Source: JAGWNR01 sp964565685 (GTDB taxonomy: Bacteria; Patescibacteriota; Minisyncoccia; Phycocordibacterales; PALSA-1337). From it: a stretch of DNA of 64,000 bases. How positions within the stretch are numbered: position 1 is the first letter of the stretch; each line of letters starts with the position of its first letter. The DNA lies in the NCBI GenBank assembly GCA_964565685.1, contig CAZMFR010000003.1:1-64000 (forward strand), given 5' to 3'. The notes under the pieces are model-generated. The model saw only the letters and a list, made by a program, of their open reading frames with translations. It had not been told where the DNA came from and did no database searches. Shown piece by piece: positions 17,498 to 26,575 of this stretch. A program made the translations under genes and the position numbers.

Positions 17498-17794
17498 ATG
17501 AGCGATTATTCCTTCAATCAAGAGTCGGTTATGCGCCATAAATACATTTTTGGTGTCTTGACTCTCGTTCCATTGGCTATTATAGCCGGTTTCGCTTATT
17601 GGTTCATCGAAACAAGACAAGTTTCTGTTTCGCCAAGAACTCAAGCCGAACTGCGAGCTGATGTGGCGGCGATTCTGCAATCTCAGAGTCCTGTTTCGCC
17701 GGAAAAGGTGCAAGCTGTGTCTTCACTTCTTTCAAATTCAAAGACGACAGCAAGTGCGGAGAAAAGGCAAAATATAGCGAACATGCTTAAATAA
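17498..17794 (+). CDS. Small single-pass membrane protein
   Basis: 98 aa (or 87 from the ATG at 17531). One transmembrane helix, YIFGVLTLVPLAIIAGFAYWF, precedes an Ala/Ser/Gln-rich helical tail with two similar segments (VAAILQSQSPVSPEKVQAV and SAEKRQNIANML). Not recognised. It follows the secreted protein gene by 63 bp in the same direction and may be cotranscribed with it. Confidence 0.55.
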   Translation: MSDYSFNQESVMRHKYIFGVLTLVPLAIIAGFAYWFIETRQVSVSPRTQAELRADVAAILQSQSPVSPEKVQAVSSLLSNSKTTASAEKRQNIANMLK

Positions 17795-17923
17795 AGTCCG
17801 ATCTACTTTTTAGGCACCTTCAAATACTTCTCCCTTTTCAATCTTATTCATACCACTGATACTATTTTGCCTCCCAGTTTTTGGGTATTATCCCTATATA
17901 TTACTATTATTCCAATCATTTTT

Positions 17924-19270
17924 TCACCAAAGCCCACGCACCGCTTTCACGAATCTCTCTCCCCTTTCAGCGCGCGAACGATCGATGCCGGCGGCGGCAA
18001 AAGCCGGGCTATACAGGATCCTGTCGCCGATCTTTGCTTCGGCTCTGGCGATTTTTACAGCCGCCTCAATTGATGGCGCTGACAGGCATTTCAAATTCTC
18101 TATGGCGCCGAGCTTCTTGCGGATCGATATGGTGCCGCTACCAGGCACGAGGACGAGGACTTTCGCATATTGATATATATTTTTCAATAGAAGGTCATAA
18201 TCAGCTCCAGCATCAGCACCACCCATGATCAGTATAGTAGACGCGTTTGGGTCGCTAGATGAAGAAGAAAGGGCTCTCAAGGCCGCTAGAGTGGCTTCTG
18301 GACGCTCTGATGATGAATCATCGTAGAAGTATACATTCTTGACCTTTTTGACAAAAATTATGCTACCTGGCGACTTTTTTTCTGTATAGTCAATAGCGGC
18401 CTCTCGGACAAATTTTTCGTCTATCTTGAACAGAGAGCATGCTTCGAGCACGAGCGCAACATCTTCACGTTCATGCTCGCCTCTAAAAGCGATCTTCCAC
18501 TCTGCTGGCACGCGACTGGCACGAGTGCGGATGGTTTTGGCCTTGTTGTGATGTTCATCTGAATCATGGATCATGTCGGCGATGTCATCAGTGGTTATGA
18601 TAAAGCTGTTATAAGTCTGATGGGAGAGAGTCTTTGATAAAGCAGAAAATGGGTCTGGCGCGGACGGCGCAATGGCGATTATGGCCACTGACGGGCTCAA
18701 GCCCGCCTTGACATATTCATTCAAAGAATAATCGGGCATGCGGACAATTATCATGCCGTCTTTCTTTACCTTTGATAGGACAGCTATCGAACCGCCGGAA
18801 TATTCACAGTCGATGATAAAGGGCGCCGGCATCCCGGTCGCCCGAAAACTATGCTTTATCGAATCAAAAAGTATGGACATTATGGCTTTCTTGCCGCAGG
18901 AGCCCATAACGCCCACGATAGTGACCGCGGGAGCGAGCTTTAGAGCGAGTATGTCTGGATACTCGATCTGAATATTTCTATTGCGCGCTTCTTTTAGGAA
19001 TTCCGCCGAGCGCGGCAGTTCCGGCGATAAAATTATGAGATCGTGCCTTGTTAAGTCCTCTGCCGATATGCCGCCCAAGATGTATTCTTTCAAACCAACG
19101 GCTTTTAGATCAGATATGATCTTGCGTACAGCTGGTAATCCGCGCATATCATAAACCGTAACGGCTGCGCCTTGTTTTAATAGAAATTTCACGTCTGTGC
19201 GCATCTCGCCGCGAGGTCCTAGTCCGACGACAGCCACCTTCTTGTCCTTGAAAAAATCCCCATAAGTCAT
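17924..19270 (-). CDS. Divergent MurD-like Mur ligase with altered ATP site
   Basis: 449 aa with overall MurD architecture: N-terminal AVVGLGPRGEMRTDVKFLLKQ, central ATPase domain, and C-terminal GGADAGADYDLLLKN and FAAAGIDRSRAERGERF, close to the MurD ending. Key residues deviate. The P-loop reads GSCGKKAI instead of GTNGKTT, so the Mg-binding Ser/Thr after Lys is lost, and the NDSKATN motif reads DDSSSERPE, losing its Lys. Either it is a diverged ligase with relaxed chemistry or a non-catalytic paralogue; a second MurD elsewhere in the genome would favour the latter. Start is ATG 19270. Confidence 0.72.
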   Translation of the reverse strand: MTYGDFFKDKKVAVVGLGPRGEMRTDVKFLLKQGAAVTVYDMRGLPAVRKIISDLKAVGLKEYILGGISAEDLTRHDLIILSPELPRSAEFLKEARNRNIQIEYPDILALKLAPAVTIVGVMGSCGKKAIMSILFDSIKHSFRATGMPAPFIIDCEYSGGSIAVLSKVKKDGMIIVRMPDYSLNEYVKAGLSPSVAIIAIAPSAPDPFSALSKTLSHQTYNSFIITTDDIADMIHDSDEHHNKAKTIRTRASRVPAEWKIAFRGEHEREDVALVLEACSLFKIDEKFVREAAIDYTEKKSPGSIIFVKKVKNVYFYDDSSSERPEATLAALRALSSSSSDPNASTILIMGGADAGADYDLLLKNIYQYAKVLVLVPGSGTISIRKKLGAIENLKCLSAPSIEAAVKIARAEAKIGDRILYSPAFAAAGIDRSRAERGERFVKAVRGLW

Positions 19271-19345
19271 GGAATGAGTATACAAAATAATTTCTAATTA
19301 ACCTAATCGCTTAAATTCTATTCGTCTTTTCTTCTTTTTATATTT

Positions 19346-19681
19346 TTATATCTGCTTCTTTCCTTTTTCCTCATTCCCCGCCAGAAGTTCCCTTACCTTG
19401 ATCAGTTCTTGCAAAAGAGCCTGTAATTTGACGCTGTCTTCCTCTGAAACATTATTGTCTGAAACAAACGTAGATAATTTGCGTAAAAATAGATTATAGA
19501 CGTCATTTGAGTAGCGTTCAAGAACTATTGGGTCTCCGGCAGAAGAATTACTGGGAGCATCGCGAAAAAGGTAATATTCGGCTGGCCGAGAAACTCCTTC
19601 AAAATATAAAGCATCATCGGACAAAAGCCCGTCTAATGATGGCAATACGAGAGAATAATTTTTTGCTTTAGTATTTTGCAT
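19346..19681 (-). CDS. Hypothetical protein, 111 aa
   Basis: Soluble, rich in Leu and Ser, with a predicted helical second half (YNLFLRKLSTFV, KLQALLQELIKVRELLAGN). No family recognised. The start overlaps the end of radC by 14 bp, so it is translationally coupled to radC. Confidence 0.6.
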   Translation of the reverse strand: MQNTKAKNYSLVLPSLDGLLSDDALYFEGVSRPAEYYLFRDAPSNSSAGDPIVLERYSNDVYNLFLRKLSTFVSDNNVSEEDSVKLQALLQELIKVRELLAGNEEKGKKQI

Positions 19682-20423
19682 TTATGCTTTTCCAACCATT
19701 TTTTGAGATTACTATATGGTCGAGAAGCTCGATGCCGATCAGTTTGCCCGCCTGAACAAGTTGTTCCGTGACGCGACGATCCTCGTCTGATGGCTCTGAA
19801 AGGCCGGAAGGATGATTATGGGCAAGTATGACCGCGGCGGCGCTATATTCGATCGCTGGACGAAAGACCTCTCTCGGATGAACCAGATTCGAGTTGACTG
19901 TGCCGATCGAAATGACCTCATCGTGAACGATATGATTATGGCTGTTCAAATATAGCCCGCGAAGCTGTTCCTTTCCTAGATTGCGCATATCGCCGAGATA
20001 TTCATACGCGTCCTGACCGTTTCTTATGATGGTAAATCCTGAGGGATTCTTTTCGTAAAATCTACGGCCGAGCTCGCCTACTGCTACGATTTGGCATGCC
20101 TTTACAATAGGAATATCCAGATCACGCGACAGTTTTGACGGGTCTGTTTCGGCTATGATGCCACGTTCGCCGTATTCCCGAACAATGCGCCCGGCCATTT
20201 CTAAAACGCCCTCTCTTGAGGTTCCTGTACCTAACACAATAGCCACGAGCTCCCGCAAAGATAAGGCCTCCGATCCATCTGAAATCAATTTTTCCCGTGG
20301 CTTGTCCTCCGCCGGCAGATCGCGTATTTTGAGGACATAATCCCTGCCCTTGCTTTTTTGGGCGTCAAGCATAAGGTCGGAATCACGAATCGTGTAGAAT
20401 GAAAATGGCGATATTATAGGCAT
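19668..20423 (-). CDS. radC: RadC/JAB-domain protein
   Basis: 251 aa. N-terminal helix-hairpin-helix-like part (LRELVAIVLGTGTSREGVLE) and C-terminal JAMM/MPN-like metal site: EVISIGTVNSNLVHPREVF, then HNHPSGLSEPSDED near residues 195-208. The His-x-His-Pro-Ser-Gly...Asp set is complete. RadC proteins are widespread; the old DNA-repair label is doubtful and the biochemical role is unsettled. A TATACT box lies 9 bp before ATG 20423. Confidence 0.93.
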   Translation of the reverse strand: MPIISPFSFYTIRDSDLMLDAQKSKGRDYVLKIRDLPAEDKPREKLISDGSEALSLRELVAIVLGTGTSREGVLEMAGRIVREYGERGIIAETDPSKLSRDLDIPIVKACQIVAVGELGRRFYEKNPSGFTIIRNGQDAYEYLGDMRNLGKEQLRGLYLNSHNHIVHDEVISIGTVNSNLVHPREVFRPAIEYSAAAVILAHNHPSGLSEPSDEDRRVTEQLVQAGKLIGIELLDHIVISKNGWKSINAKY

Positions 20424-20579
20424 GATGCATATAGTATATCATTGCTGATAAAACTCACCAGTGTCCAAAACTACAAAAATTTTAGGAAAATTTTAACTCC
20501 TGTGGATAAACCTGCGCGGTTCAGCCATACAAGTCCCATATCGCATGATTTTGTGATGATGCAAAAACCCAAACTAATG

Positions 20580-20653
20580 TGCCGGCGGAAGGACTTGCAC
20601 CTTCGACCTTATCTTTATGAGTGATATGCTCTAACTACCTGAGCTACGCCGGC
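20580..20653 (-). tRNA. tRNA-Met (CAU), elongator
   Basis: 74 nt cloverleaf with acceptor GCCGGCG/CGCCGGC, D arm GCTC...GAGC, anticodon loop CTCATAA and T arm GAAGG...CTTCC. The anticodon arm closely follows the E. coli elongator tRNA-Met (ATCACTCATAA). A true tRNA-Ile2 with the same anticodon is less likely. CCA is not encoded. The remaining sequence between 20424 and 20899 shows no convincing gene. Confidence 0.92.
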
Positions 20654-20899
20654 GTTTCGATCACAAAGAGAATATAACAAAAAAGAGCGTCCAATGCCAC
20701 CTTTGAAGTTCGTTCGAAAGATCGTTTGACATTTTCAATAGCTTTTAGACGATATCGCTTTTTGATTAAAAACGGATCGTGATACTTGCGATAAAATTGA
20801 TGTGAACCGAATATTCTACCGATATATTGCATGCCATTGATTTTAAACTTATAATTAGCCGGTCATCATATAATATTTATTATTAATAAAAAAATCTAA

Positions 20900-21847
20900 G
20901 TGAAAAAATCTTATACGAAACGATTTATAGGCATGGGCATAGTGTTTTTATCAGTTTCAATGGCGTCATGCGTTTATGCTAATTCATATATTCCGCCATC
21001 ATCCATTTTTACGCGAAACCTCCACATGGGCTCGTCTGGTAACGACGTCAAGACATTGCAACAATTTTTGAATGATAACGGTTTCATCGTATCGCAAAGC
21101 GGCGCTGGTTCTCTTGGAAAAGAAACATCTGTATTCGGAAATATGACCAAATCGGCGCTTGCAAGGTTCCAGGAAGCAAATGCTTCAACCATCCTATCTC
21201 CACAAGGGTTAAAGAACGGAACTGGTGCGCTTGGCTTGTATACAAGATCATTCATAAATGATTTGGTATCTACTTCATCTGTCTCTGATTCTAACGATAA
21301 CCTCCAGACGGTCACTTATATCAATGGCAAGAGCTTTTACAAAACTGATCCGGGAAATGGTGCCGGCTATTTGGAGACTACGGCAGGATGGGTAAAGATC
21401 ACTGGTGGCGTAACAGAAAGCAATCCTATTCCACAAACCAACACTGATGCGTCTAACGTCTCGTCCACACCGGCAGGACCTCCACAGATGGTAGTCTCAT
21501 ATGCTACAAGCACAGATGGGACGTTCTCCGATTATGTGACTCTCGCTTCAGGAGATACAATACCGGACGTCATAACGTACGGAGAGAAAGTCTCTATCCG
21601 CATAGATAATATAGGCCAAGGACCGCTAACGACATCTACAACTTCGCCTGTATCAGTATTGGAGTCTCCGCCTGATACTAACACATGGGACATACCAGAG
21701 CCGCAGTTTCCTATAGCAGCCGGAGGAAATCAGGAAGTCACACTATCGAGCGATGATGGATATAATCACGCAACAAATACATTCACTATCATGACCAATG
21801 ATCCGACTAATCCGGAGTTCAGCGTTATCGTCGACACAAATAGTTAG
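20900..21847 (+). CDS. Secreted protein with peptidoglycan-binding domain
   Basis: 315 aa with GTG start. Signal peptide about residues 1-27 (FIGMGIVFLSVSMASCVYA, with a Cys that could make a lipoprotein). Residues about 38-115 are a PG_binding_1-type domain (LHMGSSGNDVKTLQQFLNDNG...FGNMTKSALARFQEAN). A linker leads to a C-terminal beta-rich region (about 185-315) that looks CARDB-like. It should sit on the cell surface bound to wall. The stop is one base before the next start, so it is cotranscribed with the 21849 gene. Confidence 0.8.
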   Translation: MKKSYTKRFIGMGIVFLSVSMASCVYANSYIPPSSIFTRNLHMGSSGNDVKTLQQFLNDNGFIVSQSGAGSLGKETSVFGNMTKSALARFQEANASTILSPQGLKNGTGALGLYTRSFINDLVSTSSVSDSNDNLQTVTYINGKSFYKTDPGNGAGYLETTAGWVKITGGVTESNPIPQTNTDASNVSSTPAGPPQMVVSYATSTDGTFSDYVTLASGDTIPDVITYGEKVSIRIDNIGQGPLTTSTTSPVSVLESPPDTNTWDIPEPQFPIAAGGNQEVTLSSDDGYNHATNTFTIMTNDPTNPEFSVIVDTNS

Positions 21848-21848
21848 C

Positions 21849-23213
21849 ATGTCACAGGAAATCAGCGCCATAACGTGGGCATCAAAAGACCGATCTTTTT
21901 TGCTAGAACGATCGGTGCGAAGTTTTCAGGACGCAATCAGACGCAATGGATTGAATCTTCCGCTTTTTGTCGCCGGACCAGAAAATGACGCTGGAATAGA
22001 CGGTTTGACTGTCATAGATAAACACCGGCTTTGTGAACATTTGATCTCGAAAACCAAGTGGGCTGGAGTGTCGCCGGAAACTATACGTTTTGCATTACTA
22101 GGATGCTCCGAGTCAATAAAAAATCATATCGTCGATACAGGAACAAATCGCAACGCGCTTCTGCTCACACTTATGGATAAACATTTCTTGTGCGTCGATG
22201 ACGATGTAGTTTGCAAATTTGCCGATATGAAAGAAAACATTGGTGAAGACGCGGTCTTTGATCCCCGCCTCCGCTCGCTGATATCGATATTCTTCAATGA
22301 TAGAGATGAATGTTACCATGCCGTCTCGTATGATGAAGATCCACCTCTCGTAGATTTTCTTTCTGCTCACAAAAAGCTTCTCGACTGGCATAAAATCGAT
22401 CCTGGAAGCGGCAAAGTCGTCGCTACTGTATCAGGAATACACGGAGATTCTGGGTTTGGATCCCCACGTTCGCTTTTTCTTTCTAAAATAAATCAGCTGG
22501 AGCTTTACGAAAACGCTATAAAAAATAGACTGATATTGCGATATACGTCCATACCGGTAGCAACAGATAATCCTCGCTTCCAAGCCGTATGCACTGGATT
22601 TGATAATACGATGATGCTTCCGCCATTCCTTCCGATAGGACGTAATCAGGACGGCGTCTTTGGTGTCGCAATCAAAGCATGCTTGCCAAGAGCACTGATA
22701 GGACATGTTCCATGGGTCATCCGTCATGATCCAGTTCCGGCGAGAGAATATCCTGACGGAGAGATGCGCATCTGGCGATTCAGGATAAGCGAGATGATGA
22801 GCATTTTTCTCGAATCATTCTACAAATTACATGCCGCAGACAATCAATCAGAGATCTATGATAGATATGAATCAGTTGGAAGATATCTCGAACAATTCGC
22901 CGGGCAAGAACCAAACGAGTTCATATCATCCTTAAGGCGTCTTTGTATGCCCAATCTCGATATATATACAGATTACCTGCGCAAGATATCGATCTCCAGA
23001 ACAGATGCTCCGACTGCTTTGATAGATGATGCTATCGGATGCATCGATTACATAGAACACATAAAAAATGACAGGACTTTTTGCATACCGGAGGAACTGC
23101 TATCAGGTTCAAATCTAGCTGACGCCATCAAATCGGCTCGCGACCTGACGTTCAAATATGGGACGCTGCTGCGTCATTGGCCGGCAATCCGCACAGCGGC
23201 GGCGAACCGATGA
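21849..23213 (+). CDS. Large hypothetical protein with GT-A-like DDD motif
   Basis: 454 aa, soluble, starting MSQEISAITWASKDRSFLLE at ATG 21849, one base after the preceding stop. The first third has NALLLTLMDKHFLCVDDDVVC, which looks like the end of a GT-A Rossmann half with a DxD metal motif, and SVRSFQDAIRRNGLNLPLFVAG fits a GT-A beginning. The C-terminal 200 residues are helical. I cannot name the family; a glycosyltransferase acting on the secreted partner or on wall is a cautious inference from the DDD motif and the operon. Confidence 0.6.
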   Translation: MSQEISAITWASKDRSFLLERSVRSFQDAIRRNGLNLPLFVAGPENDAGIDGLTVIDKHRLCEHLISKTKWAGVSPETIRFALLGCSESIKNHIVDTGTNRNALLLTLMDKHFLCVDDDVVCKFADMKENIGEDAVFDPRLRSLISIFFNDRDECYHAVSYDEDPPLVDFLSAHKKLLDWHKIDPGSGKVVATVSGIHGDSGFGSPRSLFLSKINQLELYENAIKNRLILRYTSIPVATDNPRFQAVCTGFDNTMMLPPFLPIGRNQDGVFGVAIKACLPRALIGHVPWVIRHDPVPAREYPDGEMRIWRFRISEMMSIFLESFYKLHAADNQSEIYDRYESVGRYLEQFAGQEPNEFISSLRRLCMPNLDIYTDYLRKISISRTDAPTALIDDAIGCIDYIEHIKNDRTFCIPEELLSGSNLADAIKSARDLTFKYGTLLRHWPAIRTAAANR

Positions 23214-23343
23214 TTATCAGAGCTACACCGACATATTTCATCGACAAGATTATTATTCAATGTTCTAAAACATTATCAACAGAAAAAATCGACTTACCCA
23301 CAGCTTTTGCACAACTTGTCCTCAAAATTTTCCACGATAACTA

Positions 23344-23371
23344 TTGACTTTTTGATTTTCAAGGATACAAT
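23344..23371 (+). promoter_or_regulatory. Sigma70-type promoter in a long gene-free gap
   Basis: TTGACT (23344-23349), 16-bp spacer, TACAAT (23366-23371). It reads into a region without open frames. Confidence 0.55.
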
Positions 23372-23377
23372 TTACTG

Positions 23378-23516
23378 AGGTTCAGTGTAGTTTTAAGGAG
23401 ATCCTTATCTTACTTTATGGGCTCAATTTATGGGCACCACCTAACATATCGGGTACTTTCCTTATTACTCCCTGACCCATTATGGCAAATCAACCCGCTT
23501 CGGCGGGTTGATTTGC
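23378..23516 (+). ncRNA. Candidate structured small RNA
   Basis: About 140 nt from the predicted start site to the end of a perfect 14-bp hairpin with a UUCG loop (23485-23498 paired with 23503-23516). Inside are two small hairpins (CTGAGGTTCAG and AAGGAGATCCTT) and a possible long-range pairing of ATGGGCTCA with TGACCCAT. No open frame covers it. The size and lone promoter would fit a 6S-like regulator, but I cannot identify the family. The final hairpin lacks a clean U tract. The rest of 23214-23642 shows nothing else. Confidence 0.4.
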
Positions 23517-23642
23517 GTATGGGGAAAAATTTGTTGCACACTCGCGTCTGAAGGATAAGAAGCCGATGATTGAATAAAAATTATAGTAGATAATTTTTAT
23601 TATATAATTTTATACCAATAATAATCTTGTGATAGAAAATTA

Positions 23643-24170
23643 TTACATCTTGGTGGCTTGTTCAAATACCGGCACCATCTGTAGAAATAATCCTCTATTG
23701 TTGTAATCAAATCCTTTTGTTAAAGCATCATATATTCCTTTTTGTTCTGAATCTAGACTGAATATATCTGGATGTTTAGCATAGATCCATAGATTAAAGG
23801 CAACAAAAAGTGGGTCCTTTTCACTAGTCAAATAATGATGGAGTCTTACGGCATCCCACAAGACAAATTCCGAAATCTCGGGATTAAATTTAGTTATTGC
23901 TTTTGGATCCCTTCCAGCATGTTTGAAGGAATTTTTTGCCTCATCTGATATCTTGGTAAACTTGGCCTTCATCTCCGGGCGGACAAGGTCAACCATTTGT
24001 AATTTAAGACTTTTTATCCCCTGTGATTTACATAAAGACTCAAGAATCTCCTGTGCCGCACAGCCAAGAACATGAATTGATACTGGTTCACCATTCTGCA
24101 GAAACATTCGGACAGCAGTACGCAATTGCCTTGAAGCTGAATCTAATTTTGAAATATATATGAAGTTCAT
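23643..24170 (-). CDS. Hypothetical protein, 175 aa
   Basis: Starts MNFIYISKLDSASRQLRTAV at ATG 24170; the longer frame would run through the tRNA gene upstream and is rejected. Mostly helical, with VLGCAAQEILESLC and AVRLHHYLTSEKDPLFVAFNLW. I recall similar short proteins of unknown function in varied bacteria, with a helical bundle reminiscent of HEPN-type folds, but no catalytic motif can be named. Confidence 0.6.
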   Translation of the reverse strand: MNFIYISKLDSASRQLRTAVRMFLQNGEPVSIHVLGCAAQEILESLCKSQGIKSLKLQMVDLVRPEMKAKFTKISDEAKNSFKHAGRDPKAITKFNPEISEFVLWDAVRLHHYLTSEKDPLFVAFNLWIYAKHPDIFSLDSEQKGIYDALTKGFDYNNRGLFLQMVPVFEQATKM

Positions 24171-24224
24171 TTTTGACACAAAGAAAACGCCCTGACCATG
24201 AGGCACTCGCGTCGGACTTGCTTG

Positions 24225-24296
24225 TTGCGGAGGCCGGAATCGAACCGGCAATCTTCAGGTTATGAGCCTGACGGGATACCGTTACCCTACCCCGCT
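24225..24296 (-). tRNA. Initiator tRNA-fMet (CAU)
   Basis: 72 nt. Anticodon arm CAGG-CTCATAA-CCTG; T arm GCCGG-TTCGATT-CCGGC. The first position is A and faces A at position 72, so the 1:72 pair is not Watson-Crick, the hallmark of bacterial initiator tRNA. The 3' end reads CCGCAA, matching E. coli tRNA-fMet before CCA, which is not encoded. The anticodon stem has only two of the three G:C pairs usual for initiators. Confidence 0.85.
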
Positions 24297-24356
24297 GTAG
24301 GATTCGATTATACCACAAGTCCTTTTAAAGACAAGTGGAAAAATATGGTGAAGATA

Positions 24357-25001
24357 TCATATATAGAAAAATTCTTCGAGCACCTGCCTATACAGATTTA
24401 TGACCCTCTTTGCCTCATGCTGATCCAAAGCAAAATCGGATCCTTCATGAGCTATCTGATTCCTTATTCTATGTGCTTCCCACGCTTGATCTAATGTTTT
24501 GAATTCAGCCTTGTTCGCGCCTTTTAATTGTTCGCCGATGCCTTCACCTGCATATTGCATCTTTGTCAGGATCTCACCGAGGATTATATCCGCCTCGATT
24601 ATCGCTTGGCGCCAATCGCTCGCATTCGGAGAATCGGCGTGAGCCATGACGCTAGCCCATTTTTTTGTAAGGGTCGGATCCCCTTTTGCATTTTCATCAT
24701 ACGCCGTCTCTACTTTTAGATCATATCTTTCGGCTTCTTTTTTACGGACGTGTTTTATGCCTTCGATGGCGGTTATGATGCCGATCAGGAGCAGTACCGA
24801 GATGACGATCGAGATGCCGATGATCCAGCCAAAGATATTTTTGATCACAGAAATAAAATCTGGATAATATTCCTTGAAATATGGATTTACATGGTCCGAG
24901 AAAAATGAGACAGCGGCTGACGAAGAAAAAATGGCGACAGCTACGACAAATACTATTATGATCGCAATAACGATATCTATCTCCTTTTTCTCGTCTTTCA
25001 T
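24357..25001 (-). CDS. Two-helix membrane protein with HEPN-like tail
   Basis: 214 aa. Two transmembrane helices (about residues 9-30 and 52-80) are followed by a cytosolic helical domain. Its C-terminus has AHRIRNQIAHEG, an R-x4-H arrangement typical of HEPN domains, though here RNase activity is not established. Such membrane-anchored proteins recur in CPR genomes without known function. Confidence 0.65.
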   Translation of the reverse strand: MKDEKKEIDIVIAIIIVFVVAVAIFSSSAAVSFFSDHVNPYFKEYYPDFISVIKNIFGWIIGISIVISVLLLIGIITAIEGIKHVRKKEAERYDLKVETAYDENAKGDPTLTKKWASVMAHADSPNASDWRQAIIEADIILGEILTKMQYAGEGIGEQLKGANKAEFKTLDQAWEAHRIRNQIAHEGSDFALDQHEAKRVINLYRQVLEEFFYI

Positions 25002-25011
25002 AATGATTAGT

Positions 25012-25075
25012 ATAAAGTAGAAAGCATAAAGTAGAAAGTGGATATGATTTGCATTTTCTTTATGCTTTTCGCTTT
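25012..25075. repeat. Imperfect palindromic element, AAGTAGAAAG type
   Basis: AAAGTAGAAAGCATAAAGTA and GAAAGTGG face CTTTATGCTTTTCGCTTTCT. It fills the gap between the end of gatA and the start of the 25001 gene. Confidence 0.6.
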
Positions 25076-26572
25076 CTACTTCCCTTCAACCTCGATGTCT
25101 TTTCCTGCTTGAAAAAGCGCCGATTCATCTCCATGTCTAGATGTAAGTTGCATACCTATAGGTAATTTCTTGCCTTCTATTTCTGAGAAGCCAGTAGGAA
25201 CAGATAGGGCTGGCAAACCAGTGAGATTGGCAGTCACCGTAAAAATGTCTTCTAGATACATAGCAACAGGATCGGCTGTTTTTTCGCCTATTTTGAAAGC
25301 CGGGGACGGCGCTGTAGGAGTGAGGATGATATCGACAGACTCGAATGCTTTGTTGAAATCTTCGGTTATCAAGCGTCGAACGGCATTCGCGCGGTAATAA
25401 TAGGCGTCATAATAGCCGGATGATAGGACATAAGTGCCTAGGAGAATGCGGCGGCGCACCTCAGGACCGAAACCAGCGGCACGGCTCTCAAAATAGTCCT
25501 CGATCGAATTCTTGCCGTCCGCATGAAGACCATATTTGACGCCATCGAATCGCGCCATGTTCGAGGAAACTTCCGCCGGCATTATCACATAGTAGACAGG
25601 CAAGGAATATGCGATATTCGGTAGAGTGATCTCTTTTATTTCATATCCATGCCCTTTTAGTTTCGAGATCGTGTCATCGAGATTTTTCTTGACCGCAGGA
25701 TCTAGACCCTTGTCCAAGAAATGCCATGGCACTCCAATGACCGATTTCTTCAGATTTGTCGCTTTTTTTCCTTTGACTTTTGACTCGCCATGCTTGCTGA
25801 TAGGCAGGGTATTTTCAGCTTTCGGCTTTTCAAGCGTCGTCGAATCCATCGGGTCTCTTCCTCTTATCGCATTGAATATTATCTCTGCATCTCCAACTGT
25901 CTTTCCAAAAGGTCCGATCTGATCCAAAGACGATCCCATAGCCATGAGTCCATATCGAGAGACAACTCCATATGTCGGCTTCAATCCGGCGAGACCACAG
26001 AATGATGCTGGTTGGCGTATAGAACCGCCAGTATCAGAACCAAGCGCGGCAAGAGCGAGATCACCCGCAACAGCCGCAGCTGAACCGCCTGAAGATCCTC
26101 CAGGTACGCGCCTCATATCGTGAGGATTTTTTGTCACACCATATGCCGATTTTTCCGTCGAACCGCCCATGGCGAATTCGTCCATATTTGTGCGACCGAT
26201 TAAAATAGCGCCGTTTTCTTGTTGGAGTCTTTTTATGACTGTCGCGTCGTATGTCGCCTTGTAATTTTCAAGGATTTTTGAGGCAGCGCTTACCGTCTTT
26301 CCTTTCACTAGAATGTTGTCTTTTATGGCAAGAGGGATGCCCATCAGCATCGGGACTTCTTTGTTTTCTTTTTTAAGATCAGCGATCGCTTTGTCGGCTG
26401 ATTTCGCTTGATCGAGCACGTCTTCATAGACTTCGAGATAAGCGTGGATCTCGCCGTTCTTTTTTTTGATCTCGTCCAAATAGGATTGAACCAGTTCAAC
26501 CGCAGTGAAATCGCCCTCGATGAGAGATTTGTGAGCTTTAATTATTGTTAAGCTTTGTAAGTTAATTTTCAT
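25076..26572 (-). CDS. gatA: Glu-tRNA(Gln)/Asp-tRNA(Asn) amidotransferase subunit A
   Basis: 498 aa amidase-signature enzyme that releases ammonia from glutamine for GatB. The Ser-cisSer-Lys triad is present: Lys in PLAIKDNILVKG near residue 80, cis-Ser and the Ser nucleophile in PGGSSGGSAAAVAGDLALAALGSDTGGSIRQPA near residues 155-185. Length is normal. It is the second gene of a gatC-gatA pair; gatB is not in this window. The 83-bp gap to gatC is filled by a palindromic element. Confidence 0.96.
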   Translation of the reverse strand: MKINLQSLTIIKAHKSLIEGDFTAVELVQSYLDEIKKKNGEIHAYLEVYEDVLDQAKSADKAIADLKKENKEVPMLMGIPLAIKDNILVKGKTVSAASKILENYKATYDATVIKRLQQENGAILIGRTNMDEFAMGGSTEKSAYGVTKNPHDMRRVPGGSSGGSAAAVAGDLALAALGSDTGGSIRQPASFCGLAGLKPTYGVVSRYGLMAMGSSLDQIGPFGKTVGDAEIIFNAIRGRDPMDSTTLEKPKAENTLPISKHGESKVKGKKATNLKKSVIGVPWHFLDKGLDPAVKKNLDDTISKLKGHGYEIKEITLPNIAYSLPVYYVIMPAEVSSNMARFDGVKYGLHADGKNSIEDYFESRAAGFGPEVRRRILLGTYVLSSGYYDAYYYRANAVRRLITEDFNKAFESVDIILTPTAPSPAFKIGEKTADPVAMYLEDIFTVTANLTGLPALSVPTGFSEIEGKKLPIGMQLTSRHGDESALFQAGKDIEVEGK

Positions 26573-26575
26573 GAT

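Noticed and set aside
23485..23516. Hairpin as a classical terminator of the 21849 gene
   Set aside because: It is 270 bp after the stop, a promoter lies in between, and no clean U tract follows.
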